Of a stretch of DNA of 43,887 bases, positions 8,184 through 16,681 are shown piece after piece. Position numbers and translations under genes: made by a program. Origin of the DNA: Occallatibacter sp. Lineage in GTDB: Bacteria > Acidobacteriota > Terriglobia > Terriglobales > Acidobacteriaceae. The stretch lies in assembly GCA_031296165.1 (NCBI GenBank), contig JARLGF010000014.1, positions 1 to 43,887 of the forward strand. Reading direction: 5' to 3'. The stretch's first letter is position 1. Each line of letters opens with the position of its first letter. A model generated the notes under the pieces. It was not told where the DNA came from. It worked only from the letters and a program-made list of their open reading frames with translations, and made no database searches.

Positions 8184-10151
8184 TTACATATCCGGAATAT
8201 CCGGGGACTTTGCCTTGGCGGCCAGGCGGATGCGGTTGTGCTTCTTGTAGTTGTCCAGGATGCCGCTGAGGAAGACGTTGAAGGCTTCGGAACGGCGCTC
8301 ATCGAGAAGCTGTTCGCGGGTCTGGTCAAAGTTTTTGGCGATATCGTCGGCCGAGGGCTCCTGCTTGTCCAGCAGCTTGGCCACTACGCCGGTGCGCTGC
8401 GCGTTGATGGGTCCGCTGATGCTGCCGGGAGTCAGGTCAAAGAGCTGCGGAGCTACCTGGCCAACCTGGCCCAGATCGGGCACCTGGCCGGTTTGACCAA
8501 CCAGGTCGCTGGTCTTGACGGTCAAGCCCATTTGTTTCGCGGCCTTGGCCAAGTCGTTCAAACTCTTGGCCGTGTTTGCCAGTTGGGTCGTCTTCTGGGC
8601 CAACAGGGCAGGAAGCTGCTCATCGCGGTAGTCGTCCGCGACGTGGGTTTTCCAGTCGGCAAAGTTGGGCGCGTGGGCCGCGGCGATGCCAGCAAGCTGG
8701 AAGATTGCGTAGCCCTCGCCGGTGGGTGCGTATTGCGGCGGGTCGGTTTGTTTGGACTGGAAGGCCTTGGTGAGGATCTGCGATCCGTCAGGCAGTGCGC
8801 CGATGACGCCCTGGCTGGTGAGCAGCGGAGTGGCCACCAAAGGCAGGTGGTGGGCGGCGGCGGTCTTCTCCAGGCCGTTCTTGATGGCCTCGGCGGTGAG
8901 AGCGCGCGCATAGTTGTCTTCAGCCTGCGCCGCGCCCTGGCGGATGAGCGTGGCCTGAATGGTGGGCAGCACCTCGCTCAACGACTGCGTGTGGGCGGTC
9001 TGGTGCTCTTCCACCTGCACGATGTGATAGCCATACTGGCTCTTCACGATCTTGTAGTCGCCGATCTTCTGGGTGAAGATGGCGTTGTCAAACTCGGGCA
9101 CCATGTGGCCGCGCTGGGCAAAGCCGAGCTCGCCGCCGGTGTCCTTGCTGCCTGGGTCGTCGGAGTTCTTTTTGGCCAGTTCGGCAAAGTTGCCGCCGCT
9201 CTGGAGCTGCTTGAGAATGCCCTCGGCCTTAGCTTTGGCCGCGGCATCGGATTTGGGGTCAGAGCCGGCAGGCACCTTGATGAGGATATGGCGCGACTTG
9301 GCCTGTTCCGGAACCGAATACTCGGACTGGTGCGCGGTGAAGTACTGCTGAATTTCCTGCTGGCTGGGCTGGTGCACCGGGCTGGGCAACTGGCTGGAAT
9401 TGAACGCAAAGTAGAGAACCTTGCGCTGTTCCGGCACGGCGGCGGCATAGCGCGGGGCGTTCTTGGTGAAGAAGGCCTGGAGCTCGCCGTCAGAGGGATT
9501 GATGGTCTTGCGCAGGTCGTCTGCGGAGACGACCGCATAGTCGAACTTGATCTTGATGTTGCTTTTGCGATAGGCATCGCGGACTTCCTGGTCGCCCACC
9601 GTGACCCCGCCGGTGATGAGCGCCTGCAGCCGCCGCAGGGCGATGTCGTTCTTCACGTTGGTTTCAAACTCGGCGACGGAAAGATCGAAACGCTCGGCAA
9701 TCAGCCGGGTATACAGTTCCGTGCCGATAAACTTGCCGTTGGGGAAGAGGACCTGGCCGGCCTGGCCGGTGTGCAGGTACTGAATCACGTCGGCGTTGGT
9801 GGCGTGGATGCCCAGCTTTTCCGCTTCAGCCAGAAGGATCTGCTGCTGCACCAGTTGCTGGCCGATGCGATTCTCAATCAGGCCCAGGATCATGGGGTTG
9901 TCGGGGTAGTGCTGCTGCTGCATCTGCTGGGCGGCCAGCTTGTCTACCCGCTGCTGGCTCACCGTGAGTCCGGAAGACAGGAAGCGGCTGTACCAGTGGG
10001 GGTAGACCACGGCATAGGTATCGGGCGAAGTGGCGCCCTGGCCGGTGAGGCCGGGGATGAGGTACACCACCATGGATACCGAGGCGGCGCCGATGATGAC
10101 GACGAGAAGCGCCTTGGTTACGCGATTATCTGTCTGCAGGAAACGAATCAT
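8184..10151 (-). CDS. Membrane-anchored peptidyl-prolyl isomerase (PpiD/SurA-like parvulin)
   Basis: A 655-residue periplasmic folding factor tethered by one N-terminal transmembrane helix (about residues 13-34, VTKALLVVIIGAASVSMVVYL). A SurA_N-type chaperone region follows (about 60-200). The parvulin PPIase domain is near residues 282-382, with the landmarks SRHILIKV, FAELAKKNSDDPGSKDTGGELGF, MVPEFDNAIF and SQYGYHIVQV. The architecture, one TM helix plus SurA_N plus rotamase plus a long C-terminal region, is that of PpiD, which chaperones newly exported proteins at the Sec translocon. The gene is monocistronic between two strong hairpins. Confidence 0.9.
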   Translation of the reverse strand: MIRFLQTDNRVTKALLVVIIGAASVSMVVYLIPGLTGQGATSPDTYAVVYPHWYSRFLSSGLTVSQQRVDKLAAQQMQQQHYPDNPMILGLIENRIGQQLVQQQILLAEAEKLGIHATNADVIQYLHTGQAGQVLFPNGKFIGTELYTRLIAERFDLSVAEFETNVKNDIALRRLQALITGGVTVGDQEVRDAYRKSNIKIKFDYAVVSADDLRKTINPSDGELQAFFTKNAPRYAAAVPEQRKVLYFAFNSSQLPSPVHQPSQQEIQQYFTAHQSEYSVPEQAKSRHILIKVPAGSDPKSDAAAKAKAEGILKQLQSGGNFAELAKKNSDDPGSKDTGGELGFAQRGHMVPEFDNAIFTQKIGDYKIVKSQYGYHIVQVEEHQTAHTQSLSEVLPTIQATLIRQGAAQAEDNYARALTAEAIKNGLEKTAAAHHLPLVATPLLTSQGVIGALPDGSQILTKAFQSKQTDPPQYAPTGEGYAIFQLAGIAAAHAPNFADWKTHVADDYRDEQLPALLAQKTTQLANTAKSLNDLAKAAKQMGLTVKTSDLVGQTGQVPDLGQVGQVAPQLFDLTPGSISGPINAQRTGVVAKLLDKQEPSADDIAKNFDQTREQLLDERRSEAFNVFLSGILDNYKKHNRIRLAAKAKSPDIPDM

Positions 10152-10368
10152 GGATGGACTTGAACCTTCAACTCTCTACGCGCGGGCAGGGTGAACCCAC
10201 CCCCGGGTCAACTCGGCCCAGTTCGGGACCGGCTGCACGGGACTGGCATCTCCCACGGATGCGCAATTCTCGCTTGACGCGATTCAAAGTCATTATAGAC
10301 GAGTGAGAACCGGGCAAGGCGGGCGGGGAGGCAAACCGCGACTTAGGATTGCCTGCAAAAAAAGCACG

Positions 10369-10397
10369 GCGGGCATTCCGAGGTCCGGAATGCCCGC
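10369..10397 (-). terminator. Intrinsic terminator of the BON-domain gene
   Basis: Stem GCGGGCATTCCG (10369-10380) / CGGAATGCCCGC (10386-10397) with a 5-nt loop. On the minus strand it is followed by a run of seven T (complement of 10357-10363). It lies 25 bp past the stop at 10423. Confidence 0.9.
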
Positions 10398-10422
10398 TTG
10401 GTCATGATAGGCCGATTTGCGA

Positions 10423-11685
10423 TTACCGCCAATAATAGTACCCGCCGGTCACGTAGTAAGGCCGGTAGTATACCGGGGGATAGCCGTAATACGGATACCT
10501 GGCGGCATACGGTGAGCCGTATGGGGAAGGCTCGCGGCGGTAGAGGCTGGGTCCGCCCTGATAAAGCCCCTGGGACAGCCGGGCAGCTTCCTGCGCGTTG
10601 ACCGGGTTTACGGTCAGCGGCGTGTTGAGGTGGAAGTCCACCAGGGCCTCGGAGGGAATCCAGACCGAGGTGTTGGGAGAAGCCGCGGAAGCCGCCGTTC
10701 CTCCGGCCGCGCCTGCCCCTGCGCCGATGGCCGCGCCTTCACCGCCGCCCACGGCGCCGCCGATAATGGCGCCCAGTAGTGCGCCACCAATGGCGCTGCT
10801 CGCCGTTCTGCCGGCCTTGTTGGGCCCTTTTACCTTGAACTGGTCGGTATCCAGAGCGTAGCTTTGCCCGCCCAGGTCCAGCGAGGTGAGTGTAAGCGAC
10901 AGCACCGGGCTGCCGCCCAGGTCGCCGGATTTCTTGCTCTCCGTGACCACGCCGTGGACCGTGGCGCCGCGCGGAATGGCCAGCACGCCACCGAAGGCCA
11001 CGTCCTGGATCACGGTGAACTGAACGGGTGTGCCGTCCTTGGCCCTTTTGCCGTCTACAGGTTCGCTGGTCCGCACCTGCAACAGGGTTCCCTGGGGAAT
11101 GGTTACCGGCCCTTTGGGAGTTTCATAGACCGGCTGAGGGTTATTCGCACGCTGTTGCTGCTGCCCCTGCGAATTAGGCACATACTGCGGCCGTGCGGGC
11201 GGATAAGGCGCCTGCTGCTGGTCCTGGTCCTGATTCTGGTTTTGCTGCGGGTAGGCCTGCGGAGCCGGCACGGGGCCGTAGTCCGGCTGGCTGGCCGCCG
11301 CTTGCTGCGCGTCGCCCGAGTCCGCGGAGGGAGCGGGCTGCGCATCCTGTGCCTGCTGCGGATTGCCGACCTTGAGGTTGTTGTTGACCTTGGTGACACC
11401 CGCCACCTGGCCGGCGATGGAGCCAGCCAGTTCTTTGGACGCCTGGCTGGAAACCGTTCCCGCCAGCGTGACCTGGCTCTGGATGGTGGCGGCCGTGATG
11501 AGGTCGTTTTTCAATGCCTGGGAGGCGTCGAGGGCGTGCACCACGTCCATCTCGATCTGTCCGTCAGAACGCTGGCCGGGAGTTGGAGCCGCGTCCTGGG
11601 CAAGCGCAAACGCAGTGCCCAGCGCAAGTATCGCGGTCAACGCCAGAGCCTGCGGGAAAACTCTCTTCAAGAATGGCCGAATCAT
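10423..11685 (-). CDS. Secreted BON-domain protein with glycine zipper and Tyr-rich tail
   Basis: From ATG 11685 (AGGAG ten bases upstream) the product has 420 residues. It has a signal peptide (1-29, ending ALAQ) and a BON domain (about 41-108, ending VTKVNNNLKV), which in other proteins binds membranes or phospholipid. A Gln/Pro-rich low-complexity linker (109-190) precedes a beta-rich domain with repeated SEPVDGKRAKDGTPVQFTV-like strands. A glycine-zipper segment (around 300-335, GGALLGAIIGGAVGGG) could insert in a membrane. The last 25 residues are packed with Tyr and Pro. It is probably an envelope or outer-membrane stress protein. No enzymatic motif is seen. The combination of BON, glycine zipper and Tyr tail occurs in several acidobacterial secreted proteins, but the function is unknown. 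Confidence 0.8.
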   Translation of the reverse strand: MIRPFLKRVFPQALALTAILALGTAFALAQDAAPTPGQRSDGQIEMDVVHALDASQALKNDLITAATIQSQVTLAGTVSSQASKELAGSIAGQVAGVTKVNNNLKVGNPQQAQDAQPAPSADSGDAQQAAASQPDYGPVPAPQAYPQQNQNQDQDQQQAPYPPARPQYVPNSQGQQQQRANNPQPVYETPKGPVTIPQGTLLQVRTSEPVDGKRAKDGTPVQFTVIQDVAFGGVLAIPRGATVHGVVTESKKSGDLGGSPVLSLTLTSLDLGGQSYALDTDQFKVKGPNKAGRTASSAIGGALLGAIIGGAVGGGEGAAIGAGAGAAGGTAASAASPNTSVWIPSEALVDFHLNTPLTVNPVNAQEAARLSQGLYQGGPSLYRREPSPYGSPYAARYPYYGYPPVYYRPYYVTGGYYYWR

Positions 11686-11925
11686 CGTTGTGTTTCTCCT
11701 CTGCCTGAAACATGGATGCAAGGGCCGATGGCCGGTTGCACGAATGTTTGAAGCTGCTGCTTCCGACTCAAACCGTTAGACGAGGCCCGGCGGAAGCTGT
11801 TACTGGTGAGAACCCGTCATGCGGGAAAAAGTTCCGCTCCATGCAATAGATTTACCGGGCCGGCCCTGGGGACAGGAACCGAGGGAATCGAGTTGCATCC
11901 AAATCAGCAGGAGGTTCAATAGAAC

Positions 11926-12393
11926 ATGGCACAACGCTTGAATTATGCAAAGGCATTCCCCGAGGGAGTTCATGCCATTCGTACGGTCGATAAGGCCATA
12001 CGCGAGAGCGGGCTGGAGTCCTCTCTGCTGGAACTCATCAAGACTCGAGCATCGCAGTTAAATGGGTGCGCCTACTGTATCGATATGCACACCAAGGACG
12101 CGCGGGCGGCGGGCGAGACCGAGCAGCGGCTTTACGCGCTCACGGCGTGGCGGGAGACGCCGTTTTTTACTCCCCGCGAACGGGCTGCCCTGGCCTGGAC
12201 CGAGGCGCTTACCAACATCCAGCAGGGTCATGCGCCGGACGAGGTCTATGCGGAGGCGCGGGGCGAGTTCAGCGAGGCCGAACTGGCGCGGCTGACCGTG
12301 GCCATTACGCTGATCAACGCCTGGAACCGGATTGCCATTGGCTTCAAGGCGGAGCCCGGGACCTATCAGCCTGCCGTCGCTGCCAAAGCCTGA
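11926..12393 (+). CDS. Carboxymuconolactone decarboxylase / AhpD-like peroxidase family protein
   Basis: A 155-residue protein of the AhpD/CMD fold. The catalytic CxxC with downstream His is present as NGCAYCIDMH (Cys 48, Cys 51, His 55), which in AhpD-like proteins reduces peroxides or disulfides. The motif layout and the later WNRIAIGF segment fit the stand-alone alkylhydroperoxidase-like group (YP_/AhpD_alpha type) better than true protocatechuate-pathway decarboxylases, which lack the cysteines. GGAGG lies 11 bases before the ATG. It is a single gene followed by a strong terminator. No AhpC or OxyR gene is nearby, so the reducing partner is unknown. Confidence 0.88.
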   Translation: MAQRLNYAKAFPEGVHAIRTVDKAIRESGLESSLLELIKTRASQLNGCAYCIDMHTKDARAAGETEQRLYALTAWRETPFFTPRERAALAWTEALTNIQQGHAPDEVYAEARGEFSEAELARLTVAITLINAWNRIAIGFKAEPGTYQPAVAAKA

Positions 12394-12406
12394 GGGGCGG
12401 GAACGG

Positions 12407-12450
12407 CATAAAAAGGCCGGGAACCCAAGCGGGTTTCCGGCCTTTTTATG
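12407..12450. terminator. Long bidirectional hairpin between ahpD-like gene and pgi
   Basis: Arms 12407-12426 and 12431-12450 form a 20-bp stem with one G:T wobble and a 4-nt loop (AAGC). Five A and five T residues on the outer stem supply a U-tract in both directions. The hairpin serves both convergent genes. Confidence 0.9.
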
Positions 12451-12464
12451 CGGGCGTGAAATGC

Positions 12465-14177
12465 TTACGCGAGCGCCTGATCGAAGGCGGCGGAGAGCGT
12501 CTTCAACCCGGAGGCAACATCGGGCCCCAGGTGAACCCGGAGCGCGCGCCGGCCGCGTGCCTCCAGCACCGCCAGATCTCCGGCAGCCTGAGCCGCAATC
12601 ACCACGCCAAAGCTGTACTTCTGCCCGGGAATTTCGACATCAAAGGCATCGTCCGCGGTGATCTGCAAAAAGACGCCGGTGTTGGGACCACCCTTGTAAT
12701 CCTGCCCGGTGGAGTGCAGGAAGCGGGGGCCGAAGCCCAGGCAGGTGGCCACCTTTTTTCGGTCGCGCACTTTGTGGCGGAAGCCCTGAATGGCCGCTTC
12801 GTGCGCGGGGAACATGGGCAGGAACGCCAGCGCGGCAAAGTAGTCGCCGGCATGGATCTGGTCAAGATGGGCGCGGAGATAGCCGGCCAGCGTGGCGGAA
12901 GGCGCTGCCGCCTTGAGCGTGGCCGTGTAGGCATCGGTCGCGTAGAGTTCGATGCCGCTTGCGTCTACCAGCACCGGCTTGCGCTCCGGCAGCTTGCCCG
13001 TGGTTTCATAGGCCGTGGTGAGGGCGCGGGTTTCGATCTTGGCCGATTCCACGTCCGGCTGGTTGAAGGGGTTGATGCCCATGACCGAGCCGGCCACCGC
13101 GGTGGCAATTTCCCAGGTGAAGAACTGGCCGAAGATCTCGTAAAGATCCTGGATTTCTATATGGATGACCGGATGGCCGGCAGCTTCAAGCGCCGCAACT
13201 TTGGCGTCCTGGGTGGAGTCGGCCGTGCCCGCCAGGCGGACATAGGCAAAGATGCGGTCGTTGCCATAAACCGCGGGCGCGCCGATGGTTTCGCGGTCCA
13301 CGGGGGTAATGCCCTTGCCCAGCTTGCCGGTGGATTCGGCGATCAGTTGCTCCATCCAGGCGCCCAGGTCGTAGATTTCCGGCGAAGTGAAGATGGTGAT
13401 CTTGTCGCGTCCGGCGTTGGCGGCTGTGCCCAGGAGCAGGCCCAGTTCGAGGGCGGGATTCTGGGCCAGCGCCAGCTTGGCTGAGGCCACAGCTTTGGCC
13501 GCCTCGTCCAGCAGTTTGCCGATGCGCAGGCCGGCCACCGTGGCGGCGACGACTCCAAAGTTCGACAGGGCCGAGTAGCGCCCGCCGATGGAGGGATCAC
13601 CATAAAAGATATTGCGGAAGCCGTCGGCTTTGGCCACCAGCTCCATTTTAGAGCCTGGATCGGTAATAGCCACAAAGTGGCTGCCGGCCTTGTCAGCGCC
13701 CACGGCCCACTTCATCTCGTCAAAGAAATACTGCTTGAGAATGTTCGGTTCCAGAGTGGAGCCGGACTTGCTGGCCACCACCACCAGCGTTTCCTTCAGG
13801 TTCAGCTTGTCGCGCACCGCCTTGACCTGCGCCGGGTCAGTGGAGTCCACGATGTGCAGCGCGGGGAAACCGGTTTGCGGCCCAAAGGTCTCCGCCAACA
13901 CCTCCGGACACAAGCTGGAGCCGCCCATGCCCAGCAGCAGAACCGTCTTGAAGCCGGCGGTTTCAACGTCCGCGGCCAGCTCGGCAAAGTTCGCCAGGTC
14001 CTTCTGCTGCCGTTCGACGATGTCGATCCAGCCCATCCATTTTTCCTCGCCGTCGCGAGTCCACAGGCTGGGATCTTTTTGCCAGAAGCGGGCAAGTTTG
14101 TTGTTGGTTTGCCAGTCGGCGGCGGCCTGACTTACGGCGCCGCGAAGTTCAGCGGGGAGTACAAATCGGAAACTCAT
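12465..14177 (-). CDS. pgi: Glucose-6-phosphate isomerase (PGI-type double-SIS protein)
   Basis: Interconverts glucose-6-phosphate and fructose-6-phosphate in the cytosol. The start is set at ATG 14177 (MSFRFVLPAEL), giving 570 residues. An upstream in-frame ATG at 14219 would add an unlikely 14-residue leader. The sugar-phosphate-binding SIS motifs are clear: LLLGMGGSSLCPEV and VVASKSGSTLEPN in the first SIS domain, with IYDLGAWMEQLIAESTGKLGKGITP and NPFNQPDVESAK further on. The sequence resembles the isomerase half of bifunctional transaldolase/PGI proteins, but no transaldolase domain is attached. No clear Shine-Dalgarno site is seen. Confidence 0.88.
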   Translation of the reverse strand: MSFRFVLPAELRGAVSQAAADWQTNNKLARFWQKDPSLWTRDGEEKWMGWIDIVERQQKDLANFAELAADVETAGFKTVLLLGMGGSSLCPEVLAETFGPQTGFPALHIVDSTDPAQVKAVRDKLNLKETLVVVASKSGSTLEPNILKQYFFDEMKWAVGADKAGSHFVAITDPGSKMELVAKADGFRNIFYGDPSIGGRYSALSNFGVVAATVAGLRIGKLLDEAAKAVASAKLALAQNPALELGLLLGTAANAGRDKITIFTSPEIYDLGAWMEQLIAESTGKLGKGITPVDRETIGAPAVYGNDRIFAYVRLAGTADSTQDAKVAALEAAGHPVIHIEIQDLYEIFGQFFTWEIATAVAGSVMGINPFNQPDVESAKIETRALTTAYETTGKLPERKPVLVDASGIELYATDAYTATLKAAAPSATLAGYLRAHLDQIHAGDYFAALAFLPMFPAHEAAIQGFRHKVRDRKKVATCLGFGPRFLHSTGQDYKGGPNTGVFLQITADDAFDVEIPGQKYSFGVVIAAQAAGDLAVLEARGRRALRVHLGPDVASGLKTLSAAFDQALA

Positions 14178-14661
14178 ATCGTTATTGATTTTGCACCAAT
14201 CGCGCGGATTCCGAAACATTTATGCGAATTGAGAAAGATGCGGCGGCAAAAAAACGCACTGGACGGCAAGCCGGGGCCATGAGGCGTGTGCAAAGGCGCG
14301 GCGTTTCAGGCTGCTGAAAGCGCCGGGGGTTGGCGCGCCATCGCGGCTCGTGCCTTTTGTTTTCGGAGGCAAAAATTGTTCAGGATTGAACACTTTTTGA
14401 GCGGAATCCAGTCTATATTTACCGCAAGCCGGGTAAGCCAGAACGCGCTTCGTGGCCAGATGAGGCGAATTAACCAAGCCACGCACACGGATGGTTTCCA
14501 GACAGGGTGCAAAAGGAGATGCCGCTACTTCCCAAAACTGTCCTCCTGGATGAACTGTTTCAAATGAGGAAGCAGGATCGCGGTTTCCGTACATTAGCGA
14601 GCGACAACTCTCGATCCGGCTCCCTAGACTGACCTCATCCGTCGTAGAACGGCAGGTATGT
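14178..14661. other. Intergenic region with a 16-bp dyad
   Basis: The region upstream of pgi and of the small gene at 14662 has no supported gene. It contains a bulged hairpin near 14300-14324 and a perfect dyad TGTTCAGGATTGAACA (14377-14392). A TATATT hexamer lies at 14414-14419, but its spacing to the nearest -35-like sequence is poor. Confidence 0.35.
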
Positions 14662-15003
14662 ATGGTAGTCAAAACACAAAGCAAGGGACGCGGACACACT
14701 GGGTTGAACGTGGGCGCAAGCAATGTCCGGCGCTATTTTCCTCAACAGATCGCGGTCATCGAGTTGCTGCTGGATCATTTGCAGATTCAATGTGGGTTGA
14801 CGCCCGACTTCTGGAAAGGCCAGCCGGAGATTTACGATCCCCGGTTGTGCGCCTGGCTGGAGTCAAAGAATTTTCACGAAAGGCCCGACCGGCCTCCGGC
14901 TTCTTTGGCGATGATTCCCACGGGAAAGAACTGCTTCCGGTTGCAGCCCACCCACGGGCATGGTCAGCCGCAGATCAAACAATCGTTCGGTTCCGCGGAC
15001 TGA
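14662..15003 (+). CDS. Small hypothetical protein
   Basis: A 113-residue protein with no recognised domain. Codon usage has the GC-rich third positions of real genes here. The central block ([24 protein letters not shown], then [15 protein letters not shown]) looks compact, Trp/Cys-containing and constrained, unlike random translation. There is no signal peptide or membrane segment, so it is probably cytosolic. AGG lies 6 bases before the ATG. It is followed 131 bp later by dapD on the same strand and could share its transcript. Function unknown. Confidence 0.55.
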   Translation: MVVKTQSKGRGHTGLNVGASNVRRYFPQQIAVIELLLDHLQIQCGLTPDFWKGQPEIYDPRLCAWLESKNFHERPDRPPASLAMIPTGKNCFRLQPTHGHGQPQIKQSFGSAD

Positions 15004-15134
15004 GGGCACGCCGCAAAGCAGCGATGTTTCCCGCCGGCGCGGTGCTTTGCCGACGGCGGCTGCTTCATGAGGAGAGTGGCTTTTTTCATGACTGCGAAAG
15101 CAGAACTCCCACGAGTTGATAGACTTGGAATGCA

Positions 15135-15995
15135 ATGACAAGCCGCTTTACCACTGCCCAACTCCAGAAAATTATTGAGCGGCACTTTGCCGCCGGACCC
15201 GCAGCCATTGGGGACGAGTCCGCCATGAACGCATTTCTCACGTTGCGCGCGTACCTTGAAGACGGCGAAGTGCGCGCCGCCTCGCCGGACCCCGGCTCGG
15301 CCAGCGGCTGGCGGGTTAACGCGTGGGTCAAGCAGGGCATCCTGCTGGGATTCCGCCTGGGCGTGCTGCAGGAGCTGCCGGCCGGCGGACTTTCCTTTGT
15401 GGACAAGAGCACCTACCCGGTGCGGCGTTTTGGCGCCGCCGACGGGGTGCGTATGGTTCCCGGCGGCTCCTCGGTGCGTGCCGGAGCGTACGTGGCGCGT
15501 GGCGTGGTGTGTATGCCGCCCATGTACATCAATGCCGGGGCCTGGGTGGACGAAGGCACCATGGTGGATTCGCACGCGCTGGTGGGCTCCTGCGCGCAGA
15601 TCGGCAAGCATGTGCACCTGAGCGCCGCGGCGCAGATTGGCGGCGTGCTGGAGCCGGTGAACGCCAGCCCGGTGGTGATTGAAGACGATGTGCTGGTGGG
15701 CGGCAACTGCGGCGTCTACGAGGGAACCCTTGTGCGCAAGGGCGCGGTGCTGGCGGCGGGAACGATTCTGACGCGCGGCACGCCGGTCTTCGACCTGGTG
15801 AACGGCGCGGTGCTGCGGGCCACCGGGGATCTGCCGCTGATTATTCCGGAGAACGCGGTGGTGGTGCCGGGATCGCGCGCCGTGAGCAAGGGCAAAGGGC
15901 AGGAGTGGGGGCTGAGCCTCTATGCGCCGGTGATCGTGAAGTACCGCGACGACAAGACCGACCAGAGTACGGCTCTGGAAGACCTGCTGCGGTAG
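15135..15995 (+). CDS. dapD: 2,3,4,5-tetrahydropyridine-2,6-dicarboxylate N-succinyltransferase
   Basis: Catalyses succinyl transfer from succinyl-CoA to tetrahydrodipicolinate in the succinylase branch of diaminopimelate/lysine synthesis, and so feeds peptidoglycan. The product has 286 residues, close to the usual DapD length. It opens with a helical N-terminal domain ([15 protein letters not shown]) and then forms a left-handed beta-helix of hexapeptide repeats (about residues 100-235). The family signatures [31 protein letters not shown] and [25 protein letters not shown] are present, as is [20 protein letters not shown]. No other dap gene is adjacent. Confidence 0.95.
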   Translation: MTSRFTTAQLQKIIERHFAAGPAAIGDESAMNAFLTLRAYLEDGEVRAASPDPGSASGWRVNAWVKQGILLGFRLGVLQELPAGGLSFVDKSTYPVRRFGAADGVRMVPGGSSVRAGAYVARGVVCMPPMYINAGAWVDEGTMVDSHALVGSCAQIGKHVHLSAAAQIGGVLEPVNASPVVIEDDVLVGGNCGVYEGTLVRKGAVLAAGTILTRGTPVFDLVNGAVLRATGDLPLIIPENAVVVPGSRAVSKGKGQEWGLSLYAPVIVKYRDDKTDQSTALEDLLR

Positions 15996-16201
15996 AGCCG
16001 TTTCAGGAATTACGTAGAACCGCCAGAGGTGTTGCCGGGCATAGCTCTCCTATGGCCGCGCCAACCGAGATTTATGGCTTCGCTCGATACCGTTGCTGAA
16101 ACAGCTCGAAGTTCGAGTTTGACGAAGGCCGATTAACACATCCTGAGAATTACCCGATGAAGTATGAAGAAACCAAGACCGGGAACTAGATCCGGGATGG
16201 G

Positions 16202-16675
16202 GTGCGGTGGATGCGTGCTCAAGTCGACGAGGAATGCGTGATCAAGGCCAACAGCCAGTTCTGGGAACAGATGCTGGCGATGACGCTGGAGCCCCTGCCG
16301 GTTACCGAGAAGTTCTGTGTGGACGCCGGGCACATTTTGGGGAGCGTGGACCTGAGCGGCGTGTGGAAAGGCCGCATCGAGGTCCGGCTGGGGGAAGGAC
16401 TGGCCTACAGTGCAGCGGCGGCCATGTTGATGCAGCCGGTAGAGACGGTGGGGGAAGCGGATACTCTGGACGCCATCAAGGAGATCGCCAACATGATCGC
16501 CGGAGTCATCAAGTCTTCACTGCCGCGGCCCTGCGCGATGACTGTGCCGGCGTCTGCCGTGGAGGCGCAGGGGTATTGCTGTCCGCCGCGGACCGAGGAC
16601 ACGCTGTCAGTCATCTTCCGGCACACGGCGGGAGACCTGATGGTGCGCGTGTGGGAGCAGGAGTGCCTGGAATAG
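16202..16675 (+). CDS. CheX-like (CheC/CheX phosphatase family) protein
   Basis: A small cytosolic protein with a CheX-type alpha/beta fold, a family that dephosphorylates CheY-like receiver domains. The phosphatase helix motif E-x-x-N appears as IKEIANMIAGVIKSSL (around residues 94-110), and the segment VDLSGVWKGRIEVRL is the usual first sheet. Three in-frame starts are possible: GTG 16202, ATG 16211 and GTG 16238. The last has the best ribosome site (GAGGA four bases upstream) and would give 145 residues. There is no chemotaxis cluster next to it. Receiver-domain proteins occur at 23948-25435, but a link is speculative. It converges with the phospholipase gene, only 6 bp apart. Confidence 0.75.
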   Translation: MRWMRAQVDEECVIKANSQFWEQMLAMTLEPLPVTEKFCVDAGHILGSVDLSGVWKGRIEVRLGEGLAYSAAAAMLMQPVETVGEADTLDAIKEIANMIAGVIKSSLPRPCAMTVPASAVEAQGYCCPPRTEDTLSVIFRHTAGDLMVRVWEQECLE

Positions 16676-16681
16676 AAGCCG

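Noticed and set aside
8142..10163. 673-codon open frame on the + strand
   Set aside because: Mirror image of the parvulin gene on the minus strand; no motifs, Gly/Val/Leu-rich shadow composition.
14220..14723. 167-codon minus-strand frame upstream of pgi
   Set aside because: No similarity, poor codon usage, overlaps the dyad and the start of the hypothetical gene.
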